A DNA stretch of 64,000 nt from Pseudomonas lini (GCF_030812475.1 NZ_JAUSSR010000020.1:32309-96308); one strand, 5' to 3'. Counted from the first letter of the stretch, positions 38,208 through 46,274 are shown. Numbers and translations are program-made. The notes: generated from the letters alone by a model not told the origin.

Positions 38208-38253
38208 ACTCATAATCCTTTGGTCCACGGTTCAAGTCCGTGTGGGCCCACCA
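38208..38253 (+). repeat. attR: second copy of the 46-bp tRNA 3' half
   Basis: Identical to 26046-26091, including the CCA. The preceding bases do not continue the tRNA, so this is the displaced 3' end and not a second tRNA gene. Confidence 0.93.
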
Positions 38254-38261
38254 AACAAATC

Positions 38262-38297
38262 AAAGGCTTACGTCATTCAGACGTAGGCCTTTTTTTG
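38262..38297 (+). terminator. Displaced native terminator of the tRNA
   Basis: A 13-bp stem (AAAGGCTTACGTC with GACGTAGGCCTTT, one G-T pair) followed by a T-run. It lies 9 bases after attR, where the original tRNA terminator should sit. The bases from 38298 to 38527 show no gene I can support; a short frame there (GGCWRYTYAADRPVREG) is uninformative. Confidence 0.85.
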
Positions 38298-38527
38298 TTT
38301 CTGGGAGTTTTCGTACCTGTATAAAGTCTGTAAGGCGAGCCTGCCACGTGTCAGGGCGCAGATTCCGCCGTGCTGGGCTGTCGCCAGGCGGATGCTGGCG
38401 CTACACCTATGCCGCAGACAGACCTGTACGGGAAGGTACTTACGCTGCACAGGCGAAGCAGTTGCGCCAGCATCCAGCTGACGCTAAATCCGACCTTGGC
38501 ATTTTCAGTGGCAAGAACCTGTGGGAC

Positions 38528-39199
38528 CTACAAGCGAACGTCGATCCAAGTAACGTCATCTTCCAAGTCGGTGATTGTGATCTCAGGCGACTTTAAGGCT
38601 TCAGCCTGGCGAACCTCGCTCATTTCACCCCAGAAGCCGTCTGTAGCGAATACAAACCGCTCGCCTACCACCGCACTTCGAACCACGATCTCGGGCTCAG
38701 GCGCCCTGCCGGCCTTATAGCTTCGAGTAATCCGGTGGCGCGCTGGATCGCATACCAGCTCGCGGTGTGATCGGTCGCGCTTCCAGTTGGCAAGGCAATG
38801 AGGTGACGTGATCCAGTCAATCCGCCCCTCGGCGTTGACCACACCGCAGCCGCAGTCGCCTTCGTATGCGATCGTCAGCAGGCCATTGACAACCACGGCT
38901 ACCAAATAACTTGTTGACCCAGACCACTCGGCAAACAGAGGGGCATGCATATCAGCGAGCACTGACCGAATCAACTGTATAGCCAAGTCATGGGTATCGT
39001 CGCCGACTCCCTGCCCGACTCTCAATTGATAAGTGTCTATCAATCCTTGAACAAACCCTTGGGCAAGTTGGCCGCTACCTGGTTTCGATGTGCCATCGAC
39101 GATGACGAACAGACCTCTGACCCCATCAAACACCGCGCCAGCGCAATCGCGGTTGTCTTCCCTAGCTTGCCCTTTTACGGATCTGGTCGCGTAGATCAT
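38528..39199 (-). CDS. PP2C-type serine/threonine phosphatase
   Basis: 223 residues, single PP2C domain. Visible metal-site motifs: REDN (Arg13-Asn16), VDG (Asp35-Gly36), YEGDCGCG (Asp115) and ATDGFWG (Asp187). The domain is compact and lacks membrane or sensor parts, like the phosphatases encoded in mobile or defence loci. Its start overlaps the stop of the nucleotidyltransferase gene by four bases, making it the third gene of a minus-strand operon. It probably dephosphorylates a partner protein; the target is unknown. Confidence 0.8.
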   Translation of the reverse strand: MIYATRSVKGQAREDNRDCAGAVFDGVRGLFVIVDGTSKPGSGQLAQGFVQGLIDTYQLRVGQGVGDDTHDLAIQLIRSVLADMHAPLFAEWSGSTSYLVAVVVNGLLTIAYEGDCGCGVVNAEGRIDWITSPHCLANWKRDRSHRELVCDPARHRITRSYKAGRAPEPEIVVRSAVVGERFVFATDGFWGEMSEVRQAEALKSPEITITDLEDDVTWIDVRL

Positions 39200-39897
39200 C
39201 CTTGCTGGCTCAAATCTTTCATGCGTTGATAGATGAGCTTGCCACGCGCCGGGTTGGCTCTCACAGAGCTTGAGCTTTGAATTGCATAGTCAATTCCGTT
39301 GAGTTTGATCAGCCCCGCAACCCCGCTGGTAATGAACTGCCTTAGCTCAGCATCAGCGCGTACAACCTCATCCAATAGCTCCTGCCTGCCGTCGATCAAA
39401 ATGACAATATCCTCCACATCCTTGTGATACGGATCACCTTCGCCGCGACCACTAAAAGCCTCAAGCTTGGTGGCAAGGAAATAGAGAGGCTCGAAAATCT
39501 GAATTTCTCTCCCGCTTGGCAATGCGAACTTCACAGCGTGAGCCAGACCTTCTAAAAACCAGCGGTTTGCATACCCAAGCACCGCCTCATCTGACGGCAT
39601 GACGTCCACAATGATGTCATTAAACCGGAAGCGGCAATTGACCTCATCTTCCCCTGTGATTTTAAAGTTCTTCGCGGCCAGGCGGTGCGTCAACCTTTCC
39701 CAGGCAGCGATCCCTGCAAGTTCGATTACCAAGTCAACATCCAGGGTAAGCCGAATATCATCGAGCACTGCATCATCCGTGACCAGCATCGCGGTTGTAC
39801 ACCCACCGACAAAAGCCACCTCTGATAAAAACTCATCACCCAGCCCTTCCGCGACGAACTCAATCATCTCGTAGTTGTGATCAGCATTCGAACTCAT
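39196..39897 (-). CDS. AbiEii-like nucleotidyltransferase
   Basis: 233 residues. A minimal nucleotidyltransferase fold: the GG loop (FVGGCTTAML, Gly31-Gly32), the DxD pair in TLDVDLVIEL (Asp53, Asp55), a third acidic residue in DIIVDVMP (Asp98), and the AbiEii-type KLEAFSGRG with KDVEDIVILI downstream. In type IV AbiE systems such an enzyme is the toxin, while related proteins nucleotidylate tRNA. It overlaps both neighbours by four bases. The winged-helix protein upstream occupies the AbiEi antitoxin position. Confidence 0.75.
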   Translation of the reverse strand: MSSNADHNYEMIEFVAEGLGDEFLSEVAFVGGCTTAMLVTDDAVLDDIRLTLDVDLVIELAGIAAWERLTHRLAAKNFKITGEDEVNCRFRFNDIIVDVMPSDEAVLGYANRWFLEGLAHAVKFALPSGREIQIFEPLYFLATKLEAFSGRGEGDPYHKDVEDIVILIDGRQELLDEVVRADAELRQFITSGVAGLIKLNGIDYAIQSSSSVRANPARGKLIYQRMKDLSQQG

Positions 39898-40673
39898 AAA
39901 CCCATACCTGCTTTCAACAAATTGACCGCGACTTTGCTCTCTCTCGGCCCGCCCACTCTTATCGCGTCAGCGAGAGCCAGATAGTGGTACAGAGTTCGAT
40001 CTTTCTTTACTGCTTCAGGTACGGATTTGTAGAGAGGCTCAATGGCTTGCCCCCTCTCCTTGCCTAGTGGATCAGGCCAGACAGGAATCAGATCACCTGC
40101 GCTTTTGAGGTGCTTGGACAAAGCTGGCGCTGCGAAACCTGTCGGGATACCTCGAACGATCGCGCCCAGCTTCACAGGGAAGAAGTATTTGAGCGCGTAC
40201 TCTGCAATCCCCAGTAGTGCTCGACGGTTTACCTTCGGTAACGAGGTATCGAAATCAGTGGTGATAAGCCCCGATTCGCGGCAACGAGCGATAGAGTTCG
40301 AGACCTCACTTTTGCTTAGACCCAAGGAGGATGAAAGGGCTCTGAGCGTATAGCACTCGACCCAGCTGGTAATCGGAGGCTCGGCCACTGGGTCATCCCA
40401 CCCCACCCAGCCTTCGAACCCCTCTTCACCCCATTGTGAGAGGGTAGAGTTGAACACCCCCCAGTTCGAATAGGGTTCCAGCACTATGGCCTCAGGGACT
40501 GAAGCAATGCTGGGATGTGGACCGGTCAAATGATCAGTAGCTAGAGCGTCCTCCGTGAAGCGAGTGACATCTGTCATGATTGGCACGGCACCTTTGCCCG
40601 CCATCGGGAGCCTTTCTTCCTGTGCATGCAAGCTGGCCATTTTGAACAGCAGCAAAATATCTTGACTCTTCAT
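39894..40673 (-). CDS. Winged-helix DNA-binding protein of the NTase operon
   Basis: 259 residues from ATG 40673 (MKSQDILLLFKMASLHAQEE). A helix-turn-helix lies near residues 105-140 (YTLRALSSSLGLSKSEVSNS, then RCRESGL). The C-terminal part has conserved-looking LKYFFPVKLGAIVRGIPTGF and IPVWPDP blocks. About 80 residues separate the first helix from the HTH. I infer a regulator or antitoxin for the nucleotidyltransferase. The frame could also start at 40700, but that would run into the operator repeat. No characterised homologue recalled. Confidence 0.65.
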   Translation of the reverse strand: MKSQDILLLFKMASLHAQEERLPMAGKGAVPIMTDVTRFTEDALATDHLTGPHPSIASVPEAIVLEPYSNWGVFNSTLSQWGEEGFEGWVGWDDPVAEPPITSWVECYTLRALSSSLGLSKSEVSNSIARCRESGLITTDFDTSLPKVNRRALLGIAEYALKYFFPVKLGAIVRGIPTGFAAPALSKHLKSAGDLIPVWPDPLGKERGQAIEPLYKSVPEAVKKDRTLYHYLALADAIRVGGPRESKVAVNLLKAGMGL

Positions 40674-40690
40674 GAAGACCTTTAGCCTCT

Positions 40691-40718
40691 CTGTCCACAT
40701 TCCATAAAACGTGGACAG
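40691..40718 (-). promoter_or_regulatory. Palindromic operator upstream of the NTase operon
   Basis: CTGTCCAC (40691-40698) and GTGGACAG (40711-40718) form a perfect 8-bp inverted repeat with a 12-base spacer, centre-to-centre 20 bases (two helical turns). It lies 18-45 bases before the first gene of the operon. This suits a dimeric winged-helix autorepressor. Confidence 0.6.
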
Positions 40719-40903
40719 TTTTCACATGCTCCAGTTCAAATAGTCAACATTTTTATGGGCGTCCTGCGATAAGCGGTGGTAAGCACGCTCATCTACCAGA
40801 TTAAGATCCTGCGGCTTTTCCGTCAGGACGAGGCCGTGAAAGTTAGAAAGCCGCGGACTGCGCAGCTTTTTCGCGTCTGACGATTGGATGTGCAGATACT
40901 TTT

Positions 40904-41218
40904 TTATTGCTCAGTTTTTGCAAAGTTCTCAATCTTTACCTGTCCCTTGGGAAAGGTTGCAATGATCTCCAGCTCACCGCCCATACCGCGGATATAGTTG
41001 CGCAGCGTGCTGATGTACATATCGGTACGTCGTTCCAATCTGGAGATCGCGGCCTGGTCGACGTGCAGCGTTTTGGCCAAGATCTCCTGGGTCAACTCCT
41101 GAGCCCTACGCAATTCGTGCAGGGGCATTTCTTTCAGGTGCTGCCGGTACAGCTGCTCTACATTAGCGCGAGATTCCGGCGTCATGCGAGCTTGAAGTTC
41201 AGCAAATTTCTTAGCCAT
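40904..41218 (-). CDS. XRE-family antitoxin-like protein without a visible toxin
   Basis: 104 residues starting MAKKFAELQARMTPESRANV. The helix-turn-helix is ELTQEILAKTLHVDQAAISR followed by LERRTDMYISTLRNYIRGMG, the pattern of HigA/RelB-partner XRE antitoxins. Such genes usually follow a RelE/HigE-type toxin, but the upstream DNA (41219-41480) encodes no such protein on the minus strand, and nothing toxin-like lies downstream. It is probably an orphan antitoxin or standalone regulator. Confidence 0.75.
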   Translation of the reverse strand: MAKKFAELQARMTPESRANVEQLYRQHLKEMPLHELRRAQELTQEILAKTLHVDQAAISRLERRTDMYISTLRNYIRGMGGELEIIATFPKGQVKIENFAKTEQ

Positions 41219-41485
41219 CAATGATGGCCCTCTTTGCGCAGTGTTTACAAATGTGCGTCCACAATTTATCCGCCAGACAACATGCCCTCCAAGGAATGAT
41301 GCGTGTGAAATGTTGTCAAGAAGCTTCAAATAGAAGCCTTTGGCGGGTTTTGCGTTTAAATGTTGTTTACTTAAGGTGGCGCAATATCGGATGACGCCGT
41401 CAGACCTTGTAGGCAAACTCCGAATCTTGCGCTTGGGCACTTTGATGCCTTGTTGGGCTTTTCTTCGACGGGATACTCTCGGCTG

Positions 41486-41692
41486 TCGCTGACCACTCAG
41501 CGATCGGGCTTGGAAACCCGTCGAACCAAAGCGCTACAGCCTCACCACAATTCCAGACGTTCTTTAACGCCTGCGAACCCTGTGTCATGGCAGCTGTGCG
41601 TGGGACGCCTTCGGGCGTGCCGGTTCCTTGGTTCCCGGTTTTCCAACCTGCGTACAGCCGCCACCCATTCGCTTGGAAACGAATGTGGCGGC
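41486..41692 (+). ncRNA. Structured RNA leader with two CTTGGAAA-loop hairpins
   Basis: Four perfect or near-perfect hairpins lie before the DUF3077 start: TCGCTGA/TCAGCGA (41486-41503); CGGG/CCCG with loop CTTGGAAA (41505-41520); ACGCC-TTCG-GGCGT (41605-41618); and a 13-bp stem GCCGCCAC+ATTCG with a CC bulge and the same CTTGGAAA loop (41657-41692). The ribosome site follows 11 bases after the last hairpin. The same apical loop twice, on unrelated stems, implies a shared protein or RNA partner. It could be a cis-regulatory leader or a processed small RNA. Bases 41219-41485 hold no other element I recognise. Confidence 0.6.
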
Positions 41693-41714
41693 CCCTCGAA
41701 CCAGGAGTAACACC

Positions 41715-41990
41715 ATGATCAAAAAAAATCCGTCCGAACCCTCAGAACTGAAAACCATCGGCTTCACGCCTTTCATCTACTGCTCGAACCAACCGCTGTT
41801 CCATGTCAGTCGTGGCGTTCCCATTGCTGATGCTTTGGCCCAGGCTTCCGACCTGCTATTCCTCGCCAAAACACTTACCGTGGATGCCGCCTACGGGAAA
41901 GGTACTGACTGCCATGCCTGGGCCGCGCACTATCTGACGGCGATGAGTAAAGCGGTGATCGATGATGTCGTGAAAGTGCTGAAACGATGA
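41715..41990 (+). CDS. DUF3077 family protein
   Basis: 91 residues from ATG 41715 with AGGAG eight bases upstream. PLFHVSRGVPIADALAQASD, LLFLAKTLTVDAA and CHAWAAHYL are characteristic of DUF3077 proteins, which occur in many copies in Pseudomonas genomes and have no known function. It is preceded by the structured leader and followed by a short terminator-like hairpin, so it is a monocistronic unit. Confidence 0.8.
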   Translation: MIKKNPSEPSELKTIGFTPFIYCSNQPLFHVSRGVPIADALAQASDLLFLAKTLTVDAAYGKGTDCHAWAAHYLTAMSKAVIDDVVKVLKR

Positions 41991-42041
41991 CCTGCCCGAA
42001 CTGCAGCGGGTCTGAAGAGTAGCGGCAGCTCCCATGAGTAC

Positions 42042-42059
42042 GCCCCGATTTATCGGGGC
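42042..42059 (+). terminator. Hairpin after the DUF3077 gene
   Basis: GCCCCGAT and ATCGGGGC enclose a two-base loop. No T-run is present on the plus strand. It lies between two convergent genes and may serve both. Confidence 0.5.
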
Positions 42060-42071
42060 TCCGCCCTCAGC

Positions 42072-42719
42072 TCAAGAAACTACACATAACGCTGGAATAG
42101 CCTGCACTGGCCGCAGCCGATCAAGCATCTCCCCCGTCCACACAACCTCATACGTATCCCCCGCCCTTCCCCACTGCTCCACCATGACCATGCCGTCCAC
42201 CAACGCCAATGCCAATTCAGTAATCGTATCGGCCAACGTTTCCACGATTTCTTGAGTCCGCAGCCACACGCGATCGGTAATCTCCTTGAGCTCCGCCGTT
42301 ATGCGGTCAGACGACGCGGGATTCGTATCGGGGTAGGCGATGTTGCGTATCAGTTGCTGCAACTCCCTTACTTTTGCGTAATCCTGCTCCGCCCCAAGGC
42401 CTCCTTTGAGGATGATTGTGGCTTTCGGCTTATCGACGAGTGTCCTGGGCGAATGTGTTGAAGATAATGTCTGCCCCATGGCGCCCGCCAGGAGGACCAT
42501 CATCCGGGCTTCCAGATATTCCTTCATCGCGTCTATCGACGAAATCGACCGCGCCAAGGTGATTGAAGCGCCCCCTTGATGCCGTAAGTCCATGGTCACT
42601 GTCAGGGTCACGCCGCCCGTTGCAAATCCCAAGGCACGGGCCATGACGAAGTGCGCCATTTCGTGATGTGCAATCTGCAATGCATGGTCCCGTACAGCGG
42701 GAGGCATTTTCTTTGTCAC
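42072..42719 (-). CDS. Small HExxH zinc-peptidase-like protein (M41/FtsH-peptidase type)
   Basis: 215 residues from GTG 42719, which has GAGG seven bases upstream; upstream extension of the frame to 42893 has no family likeness. The motif QIAHHEMAHFVMARALGF supplies HExxH near the N-terminus, and the following glycine-rich GGVTLTV and helical ELKEITDRVWLRTQEIVETL resemble the peptidase half of FtsH without its AAA domain or membrane helices. It may be a peptidase or a degenerate metal-binding protein. It closes the accessory block before gcd. Confidence 0.6.
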   Translation of the reverse strand: MTKKMPPAVRDHALQIAHHEMAHFVMARALGFATGGVTLTVTMDLRHQGGASITLARSISSIDAMKEYLEARMMVLLAGAMGQTLSSTHSPRTLVDKPKATIILKGGLGAEQDYAKVRELQQLIRNIAYPDTNPASSDRITAELKEITDRVWLRTQEIVETLADTITELALALVDGMVMVEQWGRAGDTYEVVWTGEMLDRLRPVQAIPALCVVS

Positions 42720-43002
42720 CTGCGTCACCTCGCCTCGCATCCTTGGATTTCGCATTCGACTACGAGTTAGCGCGGGTGTCCATCCTATCCGTTGAGGGCA
42801 TAGAGCTGGGCCGTCACCATGGGAAGCAAATCTGCCCACAAGGTGTTCGCGTAGCGCTGAAAGTAACTTGCCGATACTTTCACCCAGTTGCAAAACAATG
42901 CTGTTCTACTTAATCTCACCGGCAACATACCCGCCATGCCTATGGATGCTTATGCAACAAGCACAAATTGCGCGGGTCTTTCAGGGTGTGATAACGCCTA
43001 AC

Positions 43003-43030
43003 AAAAAGCCGCGCAATTGCGCGGCTTTTT
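43003..43030. terminator. Terminator of gcd (bidirectional)
   Basis: Perfect palindrome GCCGCGCAATTGCGCGGC (43008-43025) flanked by A5 and T5. It lies 20 bases beyond the gcd stop and works on either strand. Confidence 0.9.
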
Positions 43031-43049
43031 CGTACCTTCTCTTCAGCCT

Positions 43050-45407
43050 TTACTTAGGCAACGCATACGCAATCACATAATCCCCACGATCCGGCGACTG
43101 CCGCGCACCGCCAACAGTCAGCAGGATGTACTGCTTGCCCGTTTTCGGCGAAACATAGGTCATCGGCCCGGACTGACTCCCCACCGGCAAACGCGACTTC
43201 CAGATTTCATTACCGTTGCCGGTATCGAAAGCACGCAGGTAGAAATCCTGGGTACCCGCGAAGAACAACAGACCCGACTGGGTGGCCAAAGAGGCACCCA
43301 GGGTCGGCATGCCGATCGGGATCGGCAGGTGCATGCGGATGCCCAATGGGCCGGTGTCTTGCACGGTACCAACCGGCACTTGCCACATCAGCTTGTGGGT
43401 CTTGAGGTCGATGGCGGACATGGTGCCGAACGGTGGTTTCTGGCACGGAATGCCGGCCGCCGACAGGAAGCGTTCGCGCATGGCGCCGAACGGTGTGCCT
43501 TCCTGGGGCACCACGCCCATTTCGATACCGCTGGCCCCGGCGGCGATCTTGTCGCGGGGGATCATGTAGTTGGCCAGGCCCAGGCGCATGTCGTTGACGA
43601 ACATGTAGTTCGTGTTCGGATCCACCGAGACGCTCCCCCAGTTCATGCCACCCAGGGAACCCGGGAATTGCAAGGCACGGTCCATGCCCGGCGGGGTGTA
43701 GACGCCTTCGTGGCGCATGCCTTTGAACTGGATACGGCACATCAGCTGGTCAAACGGTGTGGCGCCCCACATGTCGGATTCGGTGAGTGTCTGGTTGCCG
43801 ATGGACGGCATGTCCACCGAGAACGGCTGGGTCGGCGAGTAGCGTTCGCCAGGCACGTTGCCCTGCGGGACCGGGCGCTCTTCGACGCGGGCGATCGGCA
43901 CGCCGGTTTCGCGGTTGAGCAGGAAGATCTCGCCCTGCTTGGTGACTTGCGCCAGGGCTGGCTGGGTGCCGCCCTTGTCGTCCGGCACGTCGTACAGCAG
44001 AGGCTGGGCCGGCAGGTCGAAGTCCCACAGGTCGTGGTGAGTGGTCTGGAAATGCCAGCGCACCTGGCCAGTCTTCACGTCGATGGCGACGATGGACGAG
44101 CTCCACTTGTCGTCAAATTCCGTGCGTTGGCCGGCGAAGAAGTCCGGCGTGGCGTTGCCGGTTGGGAGGTAGACCAGACCCAGCTTGGCATCGTAGGACA
44201 TGGCCGACCAGACGTTCGGTGTGCCACGGGTATAGGTTTCGCCGGCTGGCGGTCGTTTGGTGGTGTTCGGATTGCCCGGATCCCAGGCCCATACCAGCTC
44301 ACCGCTGCGCACGTCGTAGGCACGGACCACTCCTGGCGGTTCGCCGGTGGAGTAGTTGTCGGCCACGCGGCCGCCGATGATCACCACGTCCCCGGCTACC
44401 AGCGGGGTTGAAGTCTGCTGGTAATAACCAGGCTTCACTTCGCCCATGTCGGTGGTCAGATCGACCGTGCCTTTGTTGCCAAACTCTTCACACGGTTGGC
44501 CGGTTTCGGCATTGAGCGCGATCAGACGGGCATCGCCGGTCGGCAGGAACAGACGCTTCGTACAGGCAGATGGCTGCTCGGCTGCAGGCGTGGCACTCGC
44601 ATCGGAGTAACCCAGACCACGGCAGCGCTGCCAGTTGGGCGCAGTACCTTGCGGATCGAACTTCCAGCGCTGGGCGCCGGTGTCGGCGTCCAGGGCAAAG
44701 ACTTTGCCGTAGGCAGTGCAGGTGTAGACCGTATCGCCGATTTGCAGCGGCGTGTTCTGGTCTTCGGCGCCGGCGCCGGTGCTTTGCGGAATGTCGCCGG
44801 TGCGGAAGGTCCAGGCCACCTGCAGTTTGTCGATGTTGCCTTTGTTGATCTGGTCCAGCGCGGCGAAACGGTTGCCAGCGGTGGTGTTGCCCCAATGCGC
44901 CCAGTCTTTCTGTTCAGTGCCCGCAGCAACAGGCGTCACTGCGGGCTCACTGCTGGCCTTGACCACATGGCTCGGCACGAACATGTAGGCCAGCGTCGCA
45001 ACGACGCCCACGCCCAGAATGCCGGCCAGACCGTAGGCACCACGGCCCGCAGCCGCGCCGGAGGCACGCACCAGGGTCGGGTAGATCAATGCGACAACCA
45101 GGCCGATCACGGCGAAGGTCAGCACCCGCGACACCAGCGGCCAGTATTCGAACCCGGCGTCCCATACGGCCCAGATCGCCGTCAGGATCAGCGCCAGGCC
45201 ATACAGCCATGCACCCTGGGGTTTACGCCGGGCGATCATCAGCCCGGACACCAGCATCGCCAGGCCCATCAGCAGGAAGTACGCGCTGCCGCCGAGCGAA
45301 ATCAGATAGCCACCGCCACCGGCTAATCCGAGCCCGATCAATGCAATCAGGACACCCAGCCCCAACAGCAGCCATTTGCTGCCGCCGGCAGCCCCAGAAT
45401 TATTCAT
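43050..45407 (-). CDS. gcd: PQQ-dependent membrane glucose dehydrogenase Gcd
   Basis: Oxidises glucose to gluconolactone in the periplasm and passes electrons to ubiquinone; the gluconic acid formed also dissolves mineral phosphate. 785 residues from ATG 45407: five membrane helices in the first 150 residues, then an eight-bladed PQQ propeller with DWAHWGNTTAGNRFA, TTHHDLWDFDLPAQP and the repeated tryptophan-docking blades. A TTG at 45434 would add nine residues and is less likely. PQQ itself is made by the cluster 3.5 kb downstream, so cofactor and enzyme are encoded close together. Confidence 0.94.
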   Translation of the reverse strand: MNNSGAAGGSKWLLLGLGVLIALIGLGLAGGGGYLISLGGSAYFLLMGLAMLVSGLMIARRKPQGAWLYGLALILTAIWAVWDAGFEYWPLVSRVLTFAVIGLVVALIYPTLVRASGAAAGRGAYGLAGILGVGVVATLAYMFVPSHVVKASSEPAVTPVAAGTEQKDWAHWGNTTAGNRFAALDQINKGNIDKLQVAWTFRTGDIPQSTGAGAEDQNTPLQIGDTVYTCTAYGKVFALDADTGAQRWKFDPQGTAPNWQRCRGLGYSDASATPAAEQPSACTKRLFLPTGDARLIALNAETGQPCEEFGNKGTVDLTTDMGEVKPGYYQQTSTPLVAGDVVIIGGRVADNYSTGEPPGVVRAYDVRSGELVWAWDPGNPNTTKRPPAGETYTRGTPNVWSAMSYDAKLGLVYLPTGNATPDFFAGQRTEFDDKWSSSIVAIDVKTGQVRWHFQTTHHDLWDFDLPAQPLLYDVPDDKGGTQPALAQVTKQGEIFLLNRETGVPIARVEERPVPQGNVPGERYSPTQPFSVDMPSIGNQTLTESDMWGATPFDQLMCRIQFKGMRHEGVYTPPGMDRALQFPGSLGGMNWGSVSVDPNTNYMFVNDMRLGLANYMIPRDKIAAGASGIEMGVVPQEGTPFGAMRERFLSAAGIPCQKPPFGTMSAIDLKTHKLMWQVPVGTVQDTGPLGIRMHLPIPIGMPTLGASLATQSGLLFFAGTQDFYLRAFDTGNGNEIWKSRLPVGSQSGPMTYVSPKTGKQYILLTVGGARQSPDRGDYVIAYALPK

Positions 45408-45582
45408 GTCGAAAATTTTCCCCGTTTGTGACAAGCGCGGAATAATGTACGAACTAGTTACTTATGGCAAATTGTCGCAGGCAAAAATGGCATGAACGGT
45501 ACTGAGCCTAGATCAAACATCCGGGTGACGAGATGTGCCTGTAACATGCTTGCCCATTGCTGTGTGCCGCTGGAGCCCGACC

Positions 45583-46044
45583 TTGCCTGACATCCGTCCA
45601 CCCGTCCTTGATGAAATCGACCGCCAACTGATCGCGGCCCTGCAGATCAATGCCCGCGAAAGCGTGGCCATGCTCGCCCGGCAACTGGGCATCGCCCGCA
45701 CCACCGTCACCTCGCGGCTGGCACGATTGGAGAAGGCCAAAGTGATCACCGGTTACGGTGTGCGTCTGGGGCAGCGCGTGGTGGATGGCGGATTGCAGGC
45801 GTATGTCGGGATCACGGTGCAGCCGCGATCGGGCAAGGAAGTGTTGCGTCGCCTCAGTGCCATGGCTCAGGTACAGCAGCTGTGTGCGGTGAGTGGCGAA
45901 TTTGATTATGTGGCGTGGTTGCGCACCGACTCGCCGGAGCAGCTGGATCAGTTGCTGGATCAGATTGGCAGTGTGGATGGGGTGGAGAAGACGACGACTT
46001 CGATCATCTTGAGCAGCAAGATTGATCGGGGGCAGCCGGTTTGA
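45583..46044 (+). CDS. Lrp/AsnC-family transcriptional regulator
   Basis: 153 residues from TTG 45583, preceded by GGAG seven bases upstream. It has an N-terminal HTH (DEIDRQLIAALQINARESVA, RQLGIARTTVTSRL) and a C-terminal RAM ligand domain. It lies directly upstream of davB-davA in the same direction; in P. putida the same arrangement (PP_0384-0383-0382) is found. It probably senses lysine or another amino acid and controls that pair. An ATG at 45535 gives an N-terminal extension with no family likeness. Confidence 0.85.
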   Translation: MPDIRPPVLDEIDRQLIAALQINARESVAMLARQLGIARTTVTSRLARLEKAKVITGYGVRLGQRVVDGGLQAYVGITVQPRSGKEVLRRLSAMAQVQQLCAVSGEFDYVAWLRTDSPEQLDQLLDQIGSVDGVEKTTTSIILSSKIDRGQPV

Positions 46045-46274
46045 GTTTCTGCCTGTGGGACTTCGGTGTCTGATCGGGCCTCATCGCGGGCACCCCCCTC
46101 CCACAATGACCGCGGATTGTCAGTTTGTATCTTGCAATCGTCATAATGCGCAAACAACCTGCAAAACGACGACACTCTGCGTCTTATTAACGTGTTCTAT
46201 GCTCTCTAGAATGGCTACCATCTTTTCCTATACTCAGATGCGCGTTCCGCGTCGGGTCGCCAGCAAGGTCAGCC

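Larger units (their letters stand above)
26092..38253. mobile_element. 12.2-kb genomic island integrated at the tRNA
   Basis: Bounded by the 46-bp repeats, with an integrase reading away from the tRNA at the left end. It contains an IS2-group element, remnants of IS110, IS66 and IS21 elements, and metabolic cargo (Grx-DinB, TrxR-like, LysR, MFS, HMG-CoA-lyase-like, CaiB, TetR). Many stretches are visibly more AT-rich and use rarer codons than the flanking core. Because the integrase is broken, the island is probably fixed unless helped in trans. Confidence 0.9.

Noticed and set aside
38208..38253. Possible second tRNA gene
   Set aside because: Only the 3' half is present; no acceptor 5' strand or D-arm precedes it. 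It is an attachment site.
38240..38596. Frame starting in attR with a possible integrase-like WRYTYAADRP stretch
   Set aside because: Considered as a remnant of a second integrase, but the match is too short and lacks core-binding or catalytic motifs.
43017..44411. 464-codon plus-strand frame opposite gcd
   Set aside because: Shadow of gcd; His/Arg/Gly-rich with no domain pattern.
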